Assembly (NCBI GenBank): GCA_002796345.1
Contig: PCXC01000038.1
Coordinates: forward strand, 1 to 52,564
Reading direction: 5' to 3'
Length of the DNA: 52,564 bases
Origin: Deltaproteobacteria bacterium CG11_big_fil_rev_8_21_14_0_20_42_23
Lineage (GTDB): Bacteria; UBA10199; 2-02-FULL-44-16
Of the stretch, positions 43,293-50,866 are shown one piece after another; within the stretch, counting starts at the first letter, position 1; each line of letters opens with the position of its first letter. The notes beneath the pieces are model-generated. The model was given only the letters and a program-made list of their open reading frames with translations. It did not search any database and was not told the DNA's origin. The translations under genes and the position numbers were made by a program.

Positions 43293-43330
43293 ACTAAAGG
43301 TGATGTGTTCTTTTTACGAAAGGGAGTGTC

Positions 43331-43636
43331 ATGAAGGCGAAAATTATTTTTGGAGTTTCGTTTCTTTTGTTCATTTTTTCCATTTCATTGGTATGCATGG
43401 TATCAGATGAGAAGGACAGCGATAACGATTCAGGTGGATTCGAATCTGGAATAGAAACAGATTTCGCTTTTAAAAGTGCCGACGATCTTCTTCAAGAGTA
43501 TTTATGGAAAAATTTCTCCATGCCGATTTACCTCAATCACTATAGTCCGGGAAGGCAGGAAGAAAGTTTTCGCGTGGGGCCAAATATTCGCATTAGGCAT
43601 CAAGGTTTGATGGCGGAGTTGCAGTTGAAGTTTTAA
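43331..43636 (+). CDS. Tiny secreted protein of unknown function
   Basis: A 101-residue product. Residues 1-22 (MKAKIIFGVSFLLFIFSISL) form a signal peptide or single anchor. A Cys at residue 22 could be a lipobox, but ISLVCM is a poor match. The next 25 residues are acidic (DEKDSDNDSGGFESGIETD). The C-terminal half ends in alternating strand-like sequence closing in Phe (LMAELQLKF), which suggests a small beta-rich or outer-membrane-associated part. AAAGGGAG precedes the ATG. A sigma-54 promoter stands upstream. I know no family. Confidence 0.75.
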   Translation: MKAKIIFGVSFLLFIFSISLVCMVSDEKDSDNDSGGFESGIETDFAFKSADDLLQEYLWKNFSMPIYLNHYSPGRQEESFRVGPNIRIRHQGLMAELQLKF

Positions 43637-43699
43637 CGCCGTTGGTTTGCCGCGAATTTCACTTGCACTTTTTCCTGAAACATCATTCATTCCCTGCCC

Positions 43700-44806
43700 A
43701 TGAACGAAACCATTGTTATAATTGGTGGCGGTATTATTGGCCTCAATATCGCGCACGCCCTTGTCCAATCTGGGAATGCTGGCGATATCTATCTTATTGA
43801 GGAAGAAGAATATTTGGGCCACCACACTACCGGGCGCAACAGTGAAGTGCTGCATGCCGGCATTGCCTATCCTCCACATTCTCTGAAAGCCAAATTGTGC
43901 ATCGAAGGAAACAGGCTTTCTCGCGAATTTTTTTCCCGTTACAACGTTCCGTTCAAAGAAAGTGGAAAGTGGCTTGCTGCAACAAGCGAAGCAGAAGTGG
44001 AAGCGCTTTCTCGCGTGATGGAAAACGCAAAAGAAAGTGGTGCCGCTCCATTTCGCTATGGGACGGCAAAGCAAATAAGCACGCATGTTCCAGAGATGCG
44101 TGAAGATTTACCGTTGGTGATGTATCAGCCTTCAACGGCAATGATTGATGTTTCATCGTATGTGCAAACGCTTGATCGTGTTTTATCTGCTACCGGGAAA
44201 GTGCATATTATCAAGCCTTGCAAGGTAACGGGCATAGATGAAAAACAAGGCTTGCTTGAAACCACTCGCGGCGAAATGCCATTTGATGTGCTTGTTAACT
44301 CGGCAGGACTTCATGCTGATGACGTGTACAAAATGTGCGGTGGTCCAAGACAATTTCAAATAAAGCCATTCCGCGGTGAGTATTATCGTTGGAAAAATTC
44401 AAAGCTTACCGCGGTGCTCTATCCTGTTCCGCGAAGTTTTGTGGCGAAGGGAAGCGGCGATAATACGCTTGTTTCCAGCCTGGGTATTCATGTGCATTGC
44501 AATGTTGCAGGCGAAGTGTTGTTGGGGCCGTCGCAAGAAGAAGTGAGTGAAAAGCACGATTATGGTTTTTCCTTGTCGCCGCAGCATTTTGTGGAAGCGA
44601 TGATTCCCTACTTGAAAAAACCACCAACGCTGGACGAAATTGAACCTTCCTACGCAGGCAATCGGCCAAAACTTTTTGAGGATGGAAAAGCAGTTGGCGA
44701 TTTCACTCTTTTCCGTGAAGGCAATGTTGTGCATTTGCTGGGCATGGAATCTCCGGGCTTAACTGCAGCTCCCGCTCTTGGGAAGTATGTGGCAGGTCTC
44801 CTTTAA
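43700..44806 (+). CDS. FAD-dependent L-2-hydroxyglutarate oxidase-like enzyme
   Basis: A 368-residue flavoprotein of the DAO/LhgO group. The FAD-binding motif is IVIIGGGIIGLNIAHAL (residues 5-21). TTGRNSEVLHAGIAYP then matches LhgO/L2HGDH proteins, where the His may bind flavin. VNSAGLHADDVYKM and RPKLFEDGKAVGDFTLF fit the substrate domain. The probable reaction is oxidation of L-2-hydroxyglutarate to 2-oxoglutarate, passing electrons to oxygen or the quinone pool; other 2-hydroxyacid substrates cannot be excluded. It is 64 bases after the tiny protein and 95 before the desaturase, with no clear operon. Confidence 0.87.
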   Translation: MNETIVIIGGGIIGLNIAHALVQSGNAGDIYLIEEEEYLGHHTTGRNSEVLHAGIAYPPHSLKAKLCIEGNRLSREFFSRYNVPFKESGKWLAATSEAEVEALSRVMENAKESGAAPFRYGTAKQISTHVPEMREDLPLVMYQPSTAMIDVSSYVQTLDRVLSATGKVHIIKPCKVTGIDEKQGLLETTRGEMPFDVLVNSAGLHADDVYKMCGGPRQFQIKPFRGEYYRWKNSKLTAVLYPVPRSFVAKGSGDNTLVSSLGIHVHCNVAGEVLLGPSQEEVSEKHDYGFSLSPQHFVEAMIPYLKKPPTLDEIEPSYAGNRPKLFEDGKAVGDFTLFREGNVVHLLGMESPGLTAAPALGKYVAGLL

Positions 44807-44901
44807 GTGCCCATTTTACAAGCTTTTCCCGACGATTCAAAAAAACACTCTACTTTTTTTCTCAAAAAGTGTACGTAGACCCTCAGCAATAAGGAGGAAA
44901 A

Positions 44902-46065
44902 ATGAAAAAATATAAAATTGAAAAATATCATTGGCGCAATGTTTTTTTCTTCAGCCTTAGTCCTGTGTTTGCAATCGTTGGGCTTGTTCTCTATTTCGTG
45001 CACTTTGGCAGTCCGCCATGGCAAACTTGGCTTTTGTTTGGCATCTACATTTGTATCACCAGTCTTTCCATTACGGCAGGATATCACCGCGCGCTTTCGC
45101 ATAAATCCTACGATATTGCTCTTTTGCCAAAATTATTTTTTCTGCTGTTTGGAGCTGCGAGTTACCAAAGCTCTGCTTTGTGGTGGAGTGCTGAGCATCG
45201 CCTTCATCATCGTTACGAAGATACCGACAAAGATCCATACGGTATCAACAAAGGTTTTTGGTATGCGCATATTGGATGGCTTTTAGAAAAACGTGAAGAT
45301 GCAAGTTGTGATGTGGTTAAAGATCTTGCGAAAGATAAATGGGTAATGTGGCAGCATAAGTTTATTTGGGTTGTTTCGTTTTTCTCCGGCTTTATTTTGC
45401 CAACGCTTATTGCGTTTACCTGGGGCGATCCTCTAGGAGGCTTGTTGTTTGCGGGTCTCACGCGGATGGTGATTAACCATCATGCAACGTTTTGCATCAA
45501 TTCGCTTTGCCATTTTGTGGGAAAGCAATCTTTTTCGGATGAAATTACAGCAAAAGATTCATGGATCAGTGCGCTTATTACGTTTGGAGAAGGGTATCAC
45601 AATTTTCATCACAAGTTTCAATACGATTATCGCAACGCTATTCGTGCCTATCAGTGGGACCCTACGAAGTGGCTCATCAACATCATGGCGTGGTGTGGCT
45701 TGGCGAAAAATTTGAAAAAAGTGGATGAGAAAAAAATTCTGGAAGCCAGCATTCAAGCAGATGAAGTGTATTTTTTAGATCGTGTAAAAGCTTATTCTCA
45801 CACTGTTCATGAGCGAGCAGAAAAAATGTTGCATGAATCAAAGTGCAGGCTTTGCCAAGCTCAAGAAAAGTTGGTTACACTGAAACAAGAATATGCAGAG
45901 TTGAAACGAAATTACAAAGAGCTTAAAGAAAAACAGTTTCTTCATGCCAAGGTAAAACTTCAAGAAATGAAAAAAGAAATGAAGCTAGCTCAAAAAGAAT
46001 TTAAAGAAGCTCTTTTACATTGGCGAGATCTTGTAAACGCAACGCCGGTTGTGCTCGAATCTTGA
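44902..46065 (+). CDS. Fatty-acid (acyl-CoA delta-9 type) desaturase with coiled-coil C-terminus
   Basis: A 387-residue di-iron membrane desaturase. Four helices surround the three His boxes: HRALSH (62-67), HRLHH (99-103) and HNFHH (233-237), as in acyl-CoA/lipid delta-9 desaturases. The catalytic part ends near residue 270. A long Glu/Lys-rich coiled coil follows to the end (about 285-380; ERAEKMLHESKCRL, LVTLKQEYAELKRNYKELKE). That tail is not needed for the reaction and is unusual. It may tether the enzyme or organise complexes. AAGGAGG stands just before the ATG. Role: membrane-fluidity control; regulation not visible. Confidence 0.9.
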   Translation: MKKYKIEKYHWRNVFFFSLSPVFAIVGLVLYFVHFGSPPWQTWLLFGIYICITSLSITAGYHRALSHKSYDIALLPKLFFLLFGAASYQSSALWWSAEHRLHHRYEDTDKDPYGINKGFWYAHIGWLLEKREDASCDVVKDLAKDKWVMWQHKFIWVVSFFSGFILPTLIAFTWGDPLGGLLFAGLTRMVINHHATFCINSLCHFVGKQSFSDEITAKDSWISALITFGEGYHNFHHKFQYDYRNAIRAYQWDPTKWLINIMAWCGLAKNLKKVDEKKILEASIQADEVYFLDRVKAYSHTVHERAEKMLHESKCRLCQAQEKLVTLKQEYAELKRNYKELKEKQFLHAKVKLQEMKKEMKLAQKEFKEALLHWRDLVNATPVVLES

Positions 46066-46111
46066 CGTGCTGCTCCGTTTTCATAAGAATGCTTTCATGT
46101 GCGGAAGAAAT

Positions 46112-47347
46112 GTGAAAAAACTAAGCTTCTTTCTCCTCTTGATAAGTGCATTTTCGTTTTTTCTTTCGGAGCCTCTTTTTGCTGAAAGTAAAATTTCTCC
46201 CCAATTCAAAAATCGACATTACAAAGATTTGGAATGGAATATTTTTCCCGTTCCCATTTTTAAAACTTCCCCTTCAGAAGGTGAAACCTATGGCGTGTTG
46301 CCCGTTGTGTTTGGCACCGATCCCGAGGGAAATTTAAAGTCTTTTGTTGCTCTCGCAGGAATGTACAACGAGGTGACGGGTTTTGATGGTTTTGTGGCAG
46401 CTTACGTTTATCCCGATAAAGATACAGCGTTTGATGTGTTTGCCGAAATTGCAGAACATTTTTCAAAAGAATTAACCGTTCACTTTCAACGCGGGCCAAA
46501 ACGAAAGGGCGCTTTTGTTTTGGAAAATGAGCTTGGTTACATTCAATATCCCTTCGAACGTTTTTATGGTTTTGGTCCTTACTCTTTGCAGGCTAATGAA
46601 AGTAATTTTGTTTCTGAAAAATTTACGGCTCAAGCCTTGCTAGGGTATCATCTTACGCGCGACATCGTCTTTGCCTATCAAGCACAATTTGAAGGATGGA
46701 AAATCCAGCAAAAAGCGCTTGGTTCATTACCAGACACCTTGCAACTTTTTCCAAACGATGCCGAAGTAAGAAACTCATCACATCTTTTGAATACTTTTTT
46801 GTTTACTTACGACACTCACGAAGATCCGGTTTTTCCTGAGCATGGCGAAAAACTTTCGCTAGAATATTTGTTTGCGCACAAGAGATTTGGAAGTGATTCT
46901 TCTTTTCATGGCTATGATTTGAATTCCAAGATAACAAGGTCAGTACAGAATGGAAAATACACGACGGTTCTTGGATTTAAGTTTTCTCAACGCTTTGGAA
47001 AAACAATTCCGTTTTATCTGCAAAGTCAGCTTGGTGGTTTTGAAACCTTACGCGCTTTTGTAGAAAGACGATTTGTTGCGAGAAATCGATTTACTTTTGA
47101 TCTTGAGGAACGCATTGAGTTGGCAAGTTGGAATATCATGGCAACAAATGTGGAAATATCGCTCGATCCCTTCTTTTCGATTGGGCAAGTGTTTGACACA
47201 TTTTCTCAAGTTGAAACAAGTGCTCTTCAGCCCGTCGGCGGCATAGGCCTTCGTATCAAGGCCAAGCCGTCAGTGGTGGGAAGATTAGACATTGGTTATG
47301 GAAGAGAAGGGGTGGCTGCCAGTGCGACGATTGATTATCCTTTTTAG
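46112..47347 (+). CDS. Omp85/D15-type outer-membrane barrel protein
   Basis: A 411-residue protein with a signal peptide (MKKLSFFLLLISAFSFFLSE, ending LFA). Alternating aromatic strands cover most of the length, and the terminal residue is Phe (ATIDYPF), the mark of BAM-assembled barrels. The sequence PVFPEHGEKLSLEYLF and SQLGGFETLRAF match the surface-antigen D15 barrel of the Omp85 superfamily. There is no room for POTRA domains, so it is a short, barrel-only relative. I prefer GTG 46112, which has GGAAG before it; ATG 46097 is the other choice. It overlaps the next gene. Confidence 0.8.
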   Translation: MKKLSFFLLLISAFSFFLSEPLFAESKISPQFKNRHYKDLEWNIFPVPIFKTSPSEGETYGVLPVVFGTDPEGNLKSFVALAGMYNEVTGFDGFVAAYVYPDKDTAFDVFAEIAEHFSKELTVHFQRGPKRKGAFVLENELGYIQYPFERFYGFGPYSLQANESNFVSEKFTAQALLGYHLTRDIVFAYQAQFEGWKIQQKALGSLPDTLQLFPNDAEVRNSSHLLNTFLFTYDTHEDPVFPEHGEKLSLEYLFAHKRFGSDSSFHGYDLNSKITRSVQNGKYTTVLGFKFSQRFGKTIPFYLQSQLGGFETLRAFVERRFVARNRFTFDLEERIELASWNIMATNVEISLDPFFSIGQVFDTFSQVETSALQPVGGIGLRIKAKPSVVGRLDIGYGREGVAASATIDYPF

Positions 47348-48776
47348 TACCCTGTGTTTTTTTGCATCACATTTTTTTTCTTTTGTGCAAGCTGAAGAAA
47401 AAAGCACAACGCTTTTTCTCGCTTTAGATGGTGTTTCGTTTTCCCTTATCAAAGAGATGAAAGCGGAAGGAAAATTTTCTTCGTTCTCGGATCCATCACT
47501 TATTATTTCTCCGTTCCCCTCCACTACCACTTCAGGTTTTACGGGATTGCTAAAACCATATGGTGTGAGCAAAGCCTCTGGGTATGATGAACGTTCTTTT
47601 GATTATACTGCTAACAAAGTAGAAGGAAATTTGCTTTCGGCGTATCAAAAATCGCCAGCCAATTATCTTACGTTTTTCGATTACAACCGGCATAGTTTTT
47701 TTTCACAGTTTATTATGTATGCCATTCCTGGTTTCAGTGTGAAGCGTGACATAGAACGAATACCAAACATTCTTTTTTCAGAGCCAGAGCGCGATCAGTT
47801 TGTGGTGTATATTGGTGGCACTGATGGTGCTGCTCATATTTTGGGAAAGCGGCGAGTAAAATCGATTCTTTCAATGGTAGATAAATATTTGCAAAGGCTG
47901 CAACGAAGATACAAAAAGAAAACCGGAAAACATTTGGAGTTTGTTCTTTTTTCTGATCATGGGTTTGACTTCAAACCACTTAAAGCTATTTCAACTTCCA
48001 AAATTAAACATCATTTGGAAAAACATCAGTTTAAATTGAGTGAGCACCTTTTAAGTGAAAATGATGTTGTCTTGGTTCATTGGGGAAACATTAGTGGTGC
48101 AAGTTTTTATACAAAACCAGATAAAGTGGGAACCATTTCTGAAGTGCTTTCTCGTATTTCGGGTGTAGATATAGTGAGCTACAAAAAAGGGAATGACATT
48201 TTCTTCCTTCGCTTTGATGGACGGCAAATGCAGAAGGCTCAAGTGCGTGCGGATGGTGATTATTTTTCTTATGTTCCTCTTTTGGGAGATCCTCTTTCAT
48301 ATCAAAGTGTCTATACCGAATTGAAAAAGAGTGGAAAGTTGCGTGCGGATGGTTTTGCGCATTGGAAGCATATTGCAAACGCTACTTTCTCTCACCAATA
48401 TCCTTCTGCACAAAAAAGAGTACACGATGCATTTTTCAAACTGGTTGATAATCCAGCAACTATTTTATGCTCTACAAAACAAGAGTTTGAATTTGGCGAC
48501 AGTGTTACCAGGCTCACAGCAAAGTTGCATGGAGGATTAAAGGGAACGCATGGTGGACTTTTTTGGGATGCAAGTAATGCCTTTGTCATGACTACCGATG
48601 CTTCAATTCAATTGCCCGATGCAGCTTTATATCCCACGGCGTTAACAGCATTTGCCAAAGACATTGAAGAGCAACTTGAGTATCAACAAGAGAAACTGAG
48701 AGAAGAAAAGAAACAAGAAGAATTAATGGTGGAAGAAAAAAAACAAAAAAATTACGGAAGCGCAGTTACACATTAA
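47322..48776 (+). CDS. Secreted alkaline-phosphatase-superfamily phosphodiesterase/phosphatase
   Basis: A 484-residue exported protein. From GTG 47322 the start MRRLIILFSTLCFFASHFFS is a signal peptide; GAAGGGG stands eleven bases before. In-frame ATG 47298 is possible. Metal and catalytic sites of the type I phosphodiesterase/nucleotide pyrophosphatase group are visible: FLALDGVSF (Asp), SPFPSTTTSGFTG (Thr nucleophile), GGTDGAAHILG (Asp, His) and LFSDHGFDF (Asp-His). The last 30 residues are a charged, Glu/Lys-rich helix. It overlaps the barrel gene by 26 bases, so the two are made together. The substrate is unknown. Confidence 0.82.
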   Translation: MRRLIILFSTLCFFASHFFSFVQAEEKSTTLFLALDGVSFSLIKEMKAEGKFSSFSDPSLIISPFPSTTTSGFTGLLKPYGVSKASGYDERSFDYTANKVEGNLLSAYQKSPANYLTFFDYNRHSFFSQFIMYAIPGFSVKRDIERIPNILFSEPERDQFVVYIGGTDGAAHILGKRRVKSILSMVDKYLQRLQRRYKKKTGKHLEFVLFSDHGFDFKPLKAISTSKIKHHLEKHQFKLSEHLLSENDVVLVHWGNISGASFYTKPDKVGTISEVLSRISGVDIVSYKKGNDIFFLRFDGRQMQKAQVRADGDYFSYVPLLGDPLSYQSVYTELKKSGKLRADGFAHWKHIANATFSHQYPSAQKRVHDAFFKLVDNPATILCSTKQEFEFGDSVTRLTAKLHGGLKGTHGGLFWDASNAFVMTTDASIQLPDAALYPTALTAFAKDIEEQLEYQQEKLREEKKQEELMVEEKKQKNYGSAVTH

Positions 48777-49863
48777 ACAGAAAATGCATGATGTCGCCGT
48801 CTTTTACGCGGTATTCTTTTCCTTCGGTGCGCATGAGTCCCATTTCTTTCACTTTTTGCTCACTGCCAGCTTTGACGAGGTCGGTGTAGTGATACACTTC
48901 AGCTCTGATGAAGCCTTTTTCAAAGTCACTGTGAATAGCGCCTGCAGCTTGTGGGGCCGTTGCTGTTTTCGATACCGTCCAGGCGCGAGTTTCTTTTACG
49001 CCGGCGGTGAAATAGGTTTGGAGATTGAGAAGATCATACCCGGTTTTGATGAGGCGGTGTAAACCCGATTCTTCAAGGTCTAAACTTGCAAGAAATTCCT
49101 TTTTATCTTCTTCGCTCAGTTCGGTGAGTTCTTGTTCGATACTTGCACACACAGAAACTGTTTTGGAACCTTCAGCTTCGGCAAAGGCTTGTACTTCCTT
49201 GATGGTAGCGGAAGGATTGTTGATGTCGTTTTCTCCCACATTCAAGACATACATCACAGGTTTGCCTGTAAGCAGTTGAAAACTTTTCAAGATGAGAGCT
49301 TCGTCTTCACTTTTAAGCTCAACTGTTCGTGCAGCTTTTCCGGCGCTGAGCAAAGGTTCAATTCTTTCCAGAAGTGCAATTTCAGCCAAGGTTTGTTTGT
49401 CGGCTCCCTTTGCTTTTTTCTTGATGCGATAAAGGCGATTGGTCACATTTTCAAAATCAGCAAGCGTCAGTTCGAGTGAAATGACTTCGATGTCGCGCAA
49501 AGGATTCACTTCGCCGTAAGTATGCACCACGTCTGCATTGGAGAAGCAGCGCACAACATGGGCGATGGCATCCACTTCGCGAATATTGCCCAAGAATTTA
49601 TTTCCAAGCCCTTCGCCTTTATGGGCTCCTTCTACTAAACCTGCAATATCCACAAATTCTACCGTGGTAGGGATGATGGTTTTGGTTTTTACAATTTCAG
49701 CGATGACATTCAATCTTTCATCCGGCACAGGAACAATACCTTTGTGGTGATCGATGGTACAAAAAGGATAGTTGGCAGAAGGCACGCCGGCCTTTGTCAT
49801 TGCATTGAACAAGGTTGATTTTCCAACATTGGGAAGCCCAACAATACCGCAGTTAAAACCCAC
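48766..49863 (-). CDS. ychF: Redox-regulated ATPase/GTPase YchF (OLA1 type)
   Basis: A 365-residue TRAFAC-class P-loop ATPase that binds ribosomes. G1 is GLPNVGKST, followed by ANYPFCTIDHHKGIV; the DIAGLVEGAHKGEGLGNKF switch-II region is typical of the family. The TGS domain (about 280-365) ends in RVKDGDIMHFLFNV. The start is GTG (49861-49863) with AGGAGG six bases upstream; this site directly follows the T-run of the upstream terminator. The 3' end overlaps the convergent phosphatase gene by 11 bases. Confidence 0.97.
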   Translation of the reverse strand: MGFNCGIVGLPNVGKSTLFNAMTKAGVPSANYPFCTIDHHKGIVPVPDERLNVIAEIVKTKTIIPTTVEFVDIAGLVEGAHKGEGLGNKFLGNIREVDAIAHVVRCFSNADVVHTYGEVNPLRDIEVISLELTLADFENVTNRLYRIKKKAKGADKQTLAEIALLERIEPLLSAGKAARTVELKSEDEALILKSFQLLTGKPVMYVLNVGENDINNPSATIKEVQAFAEAEGSKTVSVCASIEQELTELSEEDKKEFLASLDLEESGLHRLIKTGYDLLNLQTYFTAGVKETRAWTVSKTATAPQAAGAIHSDFEKGFIRAEVYHYTDLVKAGSEQKVKEMGLMRTEGKEYRVKDGDIMHFLFNV

Positions 49864-49874
49864 AACTACCTCCT

Positions 49875-49902
49875 AAAAAAAGCGCCCTCATAAAGAGAGC
49901 GC
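49875..49902 (-). terminator. Rho-independent terminator between the YugP-type gene and ychF
   Basis: On the minus strand GCGCTCTC and GAGGGCGC form a stem with one mismatch and a five-base loop, followed by seven T. The T-run abuts the AGGAGG site of ychF. Confidence 0.8.
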
Positions 49903-49939
49903 AGCATATAAACGAAAAAAAGGAGACTGCAAACATTTT

Positions 49940-50641
49940 TCACCTTCGGCTTCGTAAGATGAGATAAATCAAATTGAGCACCGCGGTGGCGGCAGCTGCA
50001 ACATAGGTGAGGGCTGCAGCGTTTAAAACAGCCGCAACACCATCGGCTTCCGCTTGATGAACAAGGCCTAGCTCGGAGAGTAGTTTTTTGGCACGCTTGC
50101 TGGCATCAAATTCCACAGGAACGGTAATCAGCTGGAAGACCACAACAACCGCAAAGAAAATAATCCCAATTTTAATAAAACTAAGGGAATTTAAAACAAA
50201 GCCGATCAAGATAAGCCAATATGAAAAGTTACTTCCAAGCTGAGCCGCGGGAGCAATGGTGTTGCGAAATTCAAGCAGCTTGTAGCCTTGGGCATGTTGA
50301 ATGGCATGGCCAACTTCGTGTGCTGCTATTCCGTAAGCCGCAACAGACCGCGCGCCATACACTTGCGGAGAGAGGCGAACTGTTTTTGTTTTGGGATCGT
50401 AGTGATCATCTAAGCCTTCGCCATCGCCACCAAAGAAGCTTTTTTTCCCGGTTGGTTCAAGGTCACAGCGAATGCCAGCATAATCCATAATACGTTTCGC
50501 CACTTCTGCACCTGTAAGCCCTCCGTGGGCTGGAACTTGCTTGTATTTTTTAAAGGCACTTTTTACTTTGGATGAGGCAAACAAAGACAAGGCCAGTGAA
50601 ACCAGCATCACGATGAGGTATGAGGGATCGATATAAAACAT
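49940..50641 (-). CDS. YugP-type zinc metallopeptidase (membrane)
   Basis: A 233-residue membrane peptidase of the YugP/DUF2268-like group. The N-terminal helix (MFYIDPSYLIVMLVSLALSL) starts at ATG 50641, preceded by AAAGGAG eight bases earlier. The longer frame up to 50788 adds no family sequence. The catalytic motif is AAHEVGHAIQHAQGY (HExxH). SPQVYGARSVAAYGIAAHE is the usual context. Two more helices flank FDASKRAKKLL, and a final helix ends the protein. Likely an inner-membrane protease; substrates unknown. Confidence 0.9.
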   Translation of the reverse strand: MFYIDPSYLIVMLVSLALSLFASSKVKSAFKKYKQVPAHGGLTGAEVAKRIMDYAGIRCDLEPTGKKSFFGGDGEGLDDHYDPKTKTVRLSPQVYGARSVAAYGIAAHEVGHAIQHAQGYKLLEFRNTIAPAAQLGSNFSYWLILIGFVLNSLSFIKIGIIFFAVVVVFQLITVPVEFDASKRAKKLLSELGLVHQAEADGVAAVLNAAALTYVAAAATAVLNLIYLILRSRR

Positions 50642-50866
50642 ATTGTGTGCTCCTTTGTTTGTAGTGGGAAGCCATATGGAGGCTCTTCTCAAAAAGTCTA
50701 TTCGTGATTTAATATAATAGACAAAGAGTGCAAGAGGCCAATGTGGAGCTGTATTTCTCTTCTGCCTAGGGAGATACTCCGCTTGCACAATTTGGGGATA
50801 TAGACTACGAGGGCCGTGACTTTGTATCTTTGAACTAAAAACCAGTAACTAGTAACTGCTTTTAAC
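50642..50866. other. Divergent intergenic region with a repeat relic
   Basis: 225 bases between the YugP-type gene and the RNase gene. At 50729-50750 the text TGCAAGAGGCCAATGTGGAG resembles 18697-18720, which is the right end of MITE B plus its flank. The 3' part contains the near-repeat CCAGTAACTAGTAACT just before the RNase start. I see no clear promoter box or gene. Confidence 0.5.

Noticed and set aside
47815-47830. TGGCACTGATGGTGC, sigma-54-like
   Set aside because: One base off in the -12 element and inside the coding sequence of the phosphatase-family gene, with no gene start after it.
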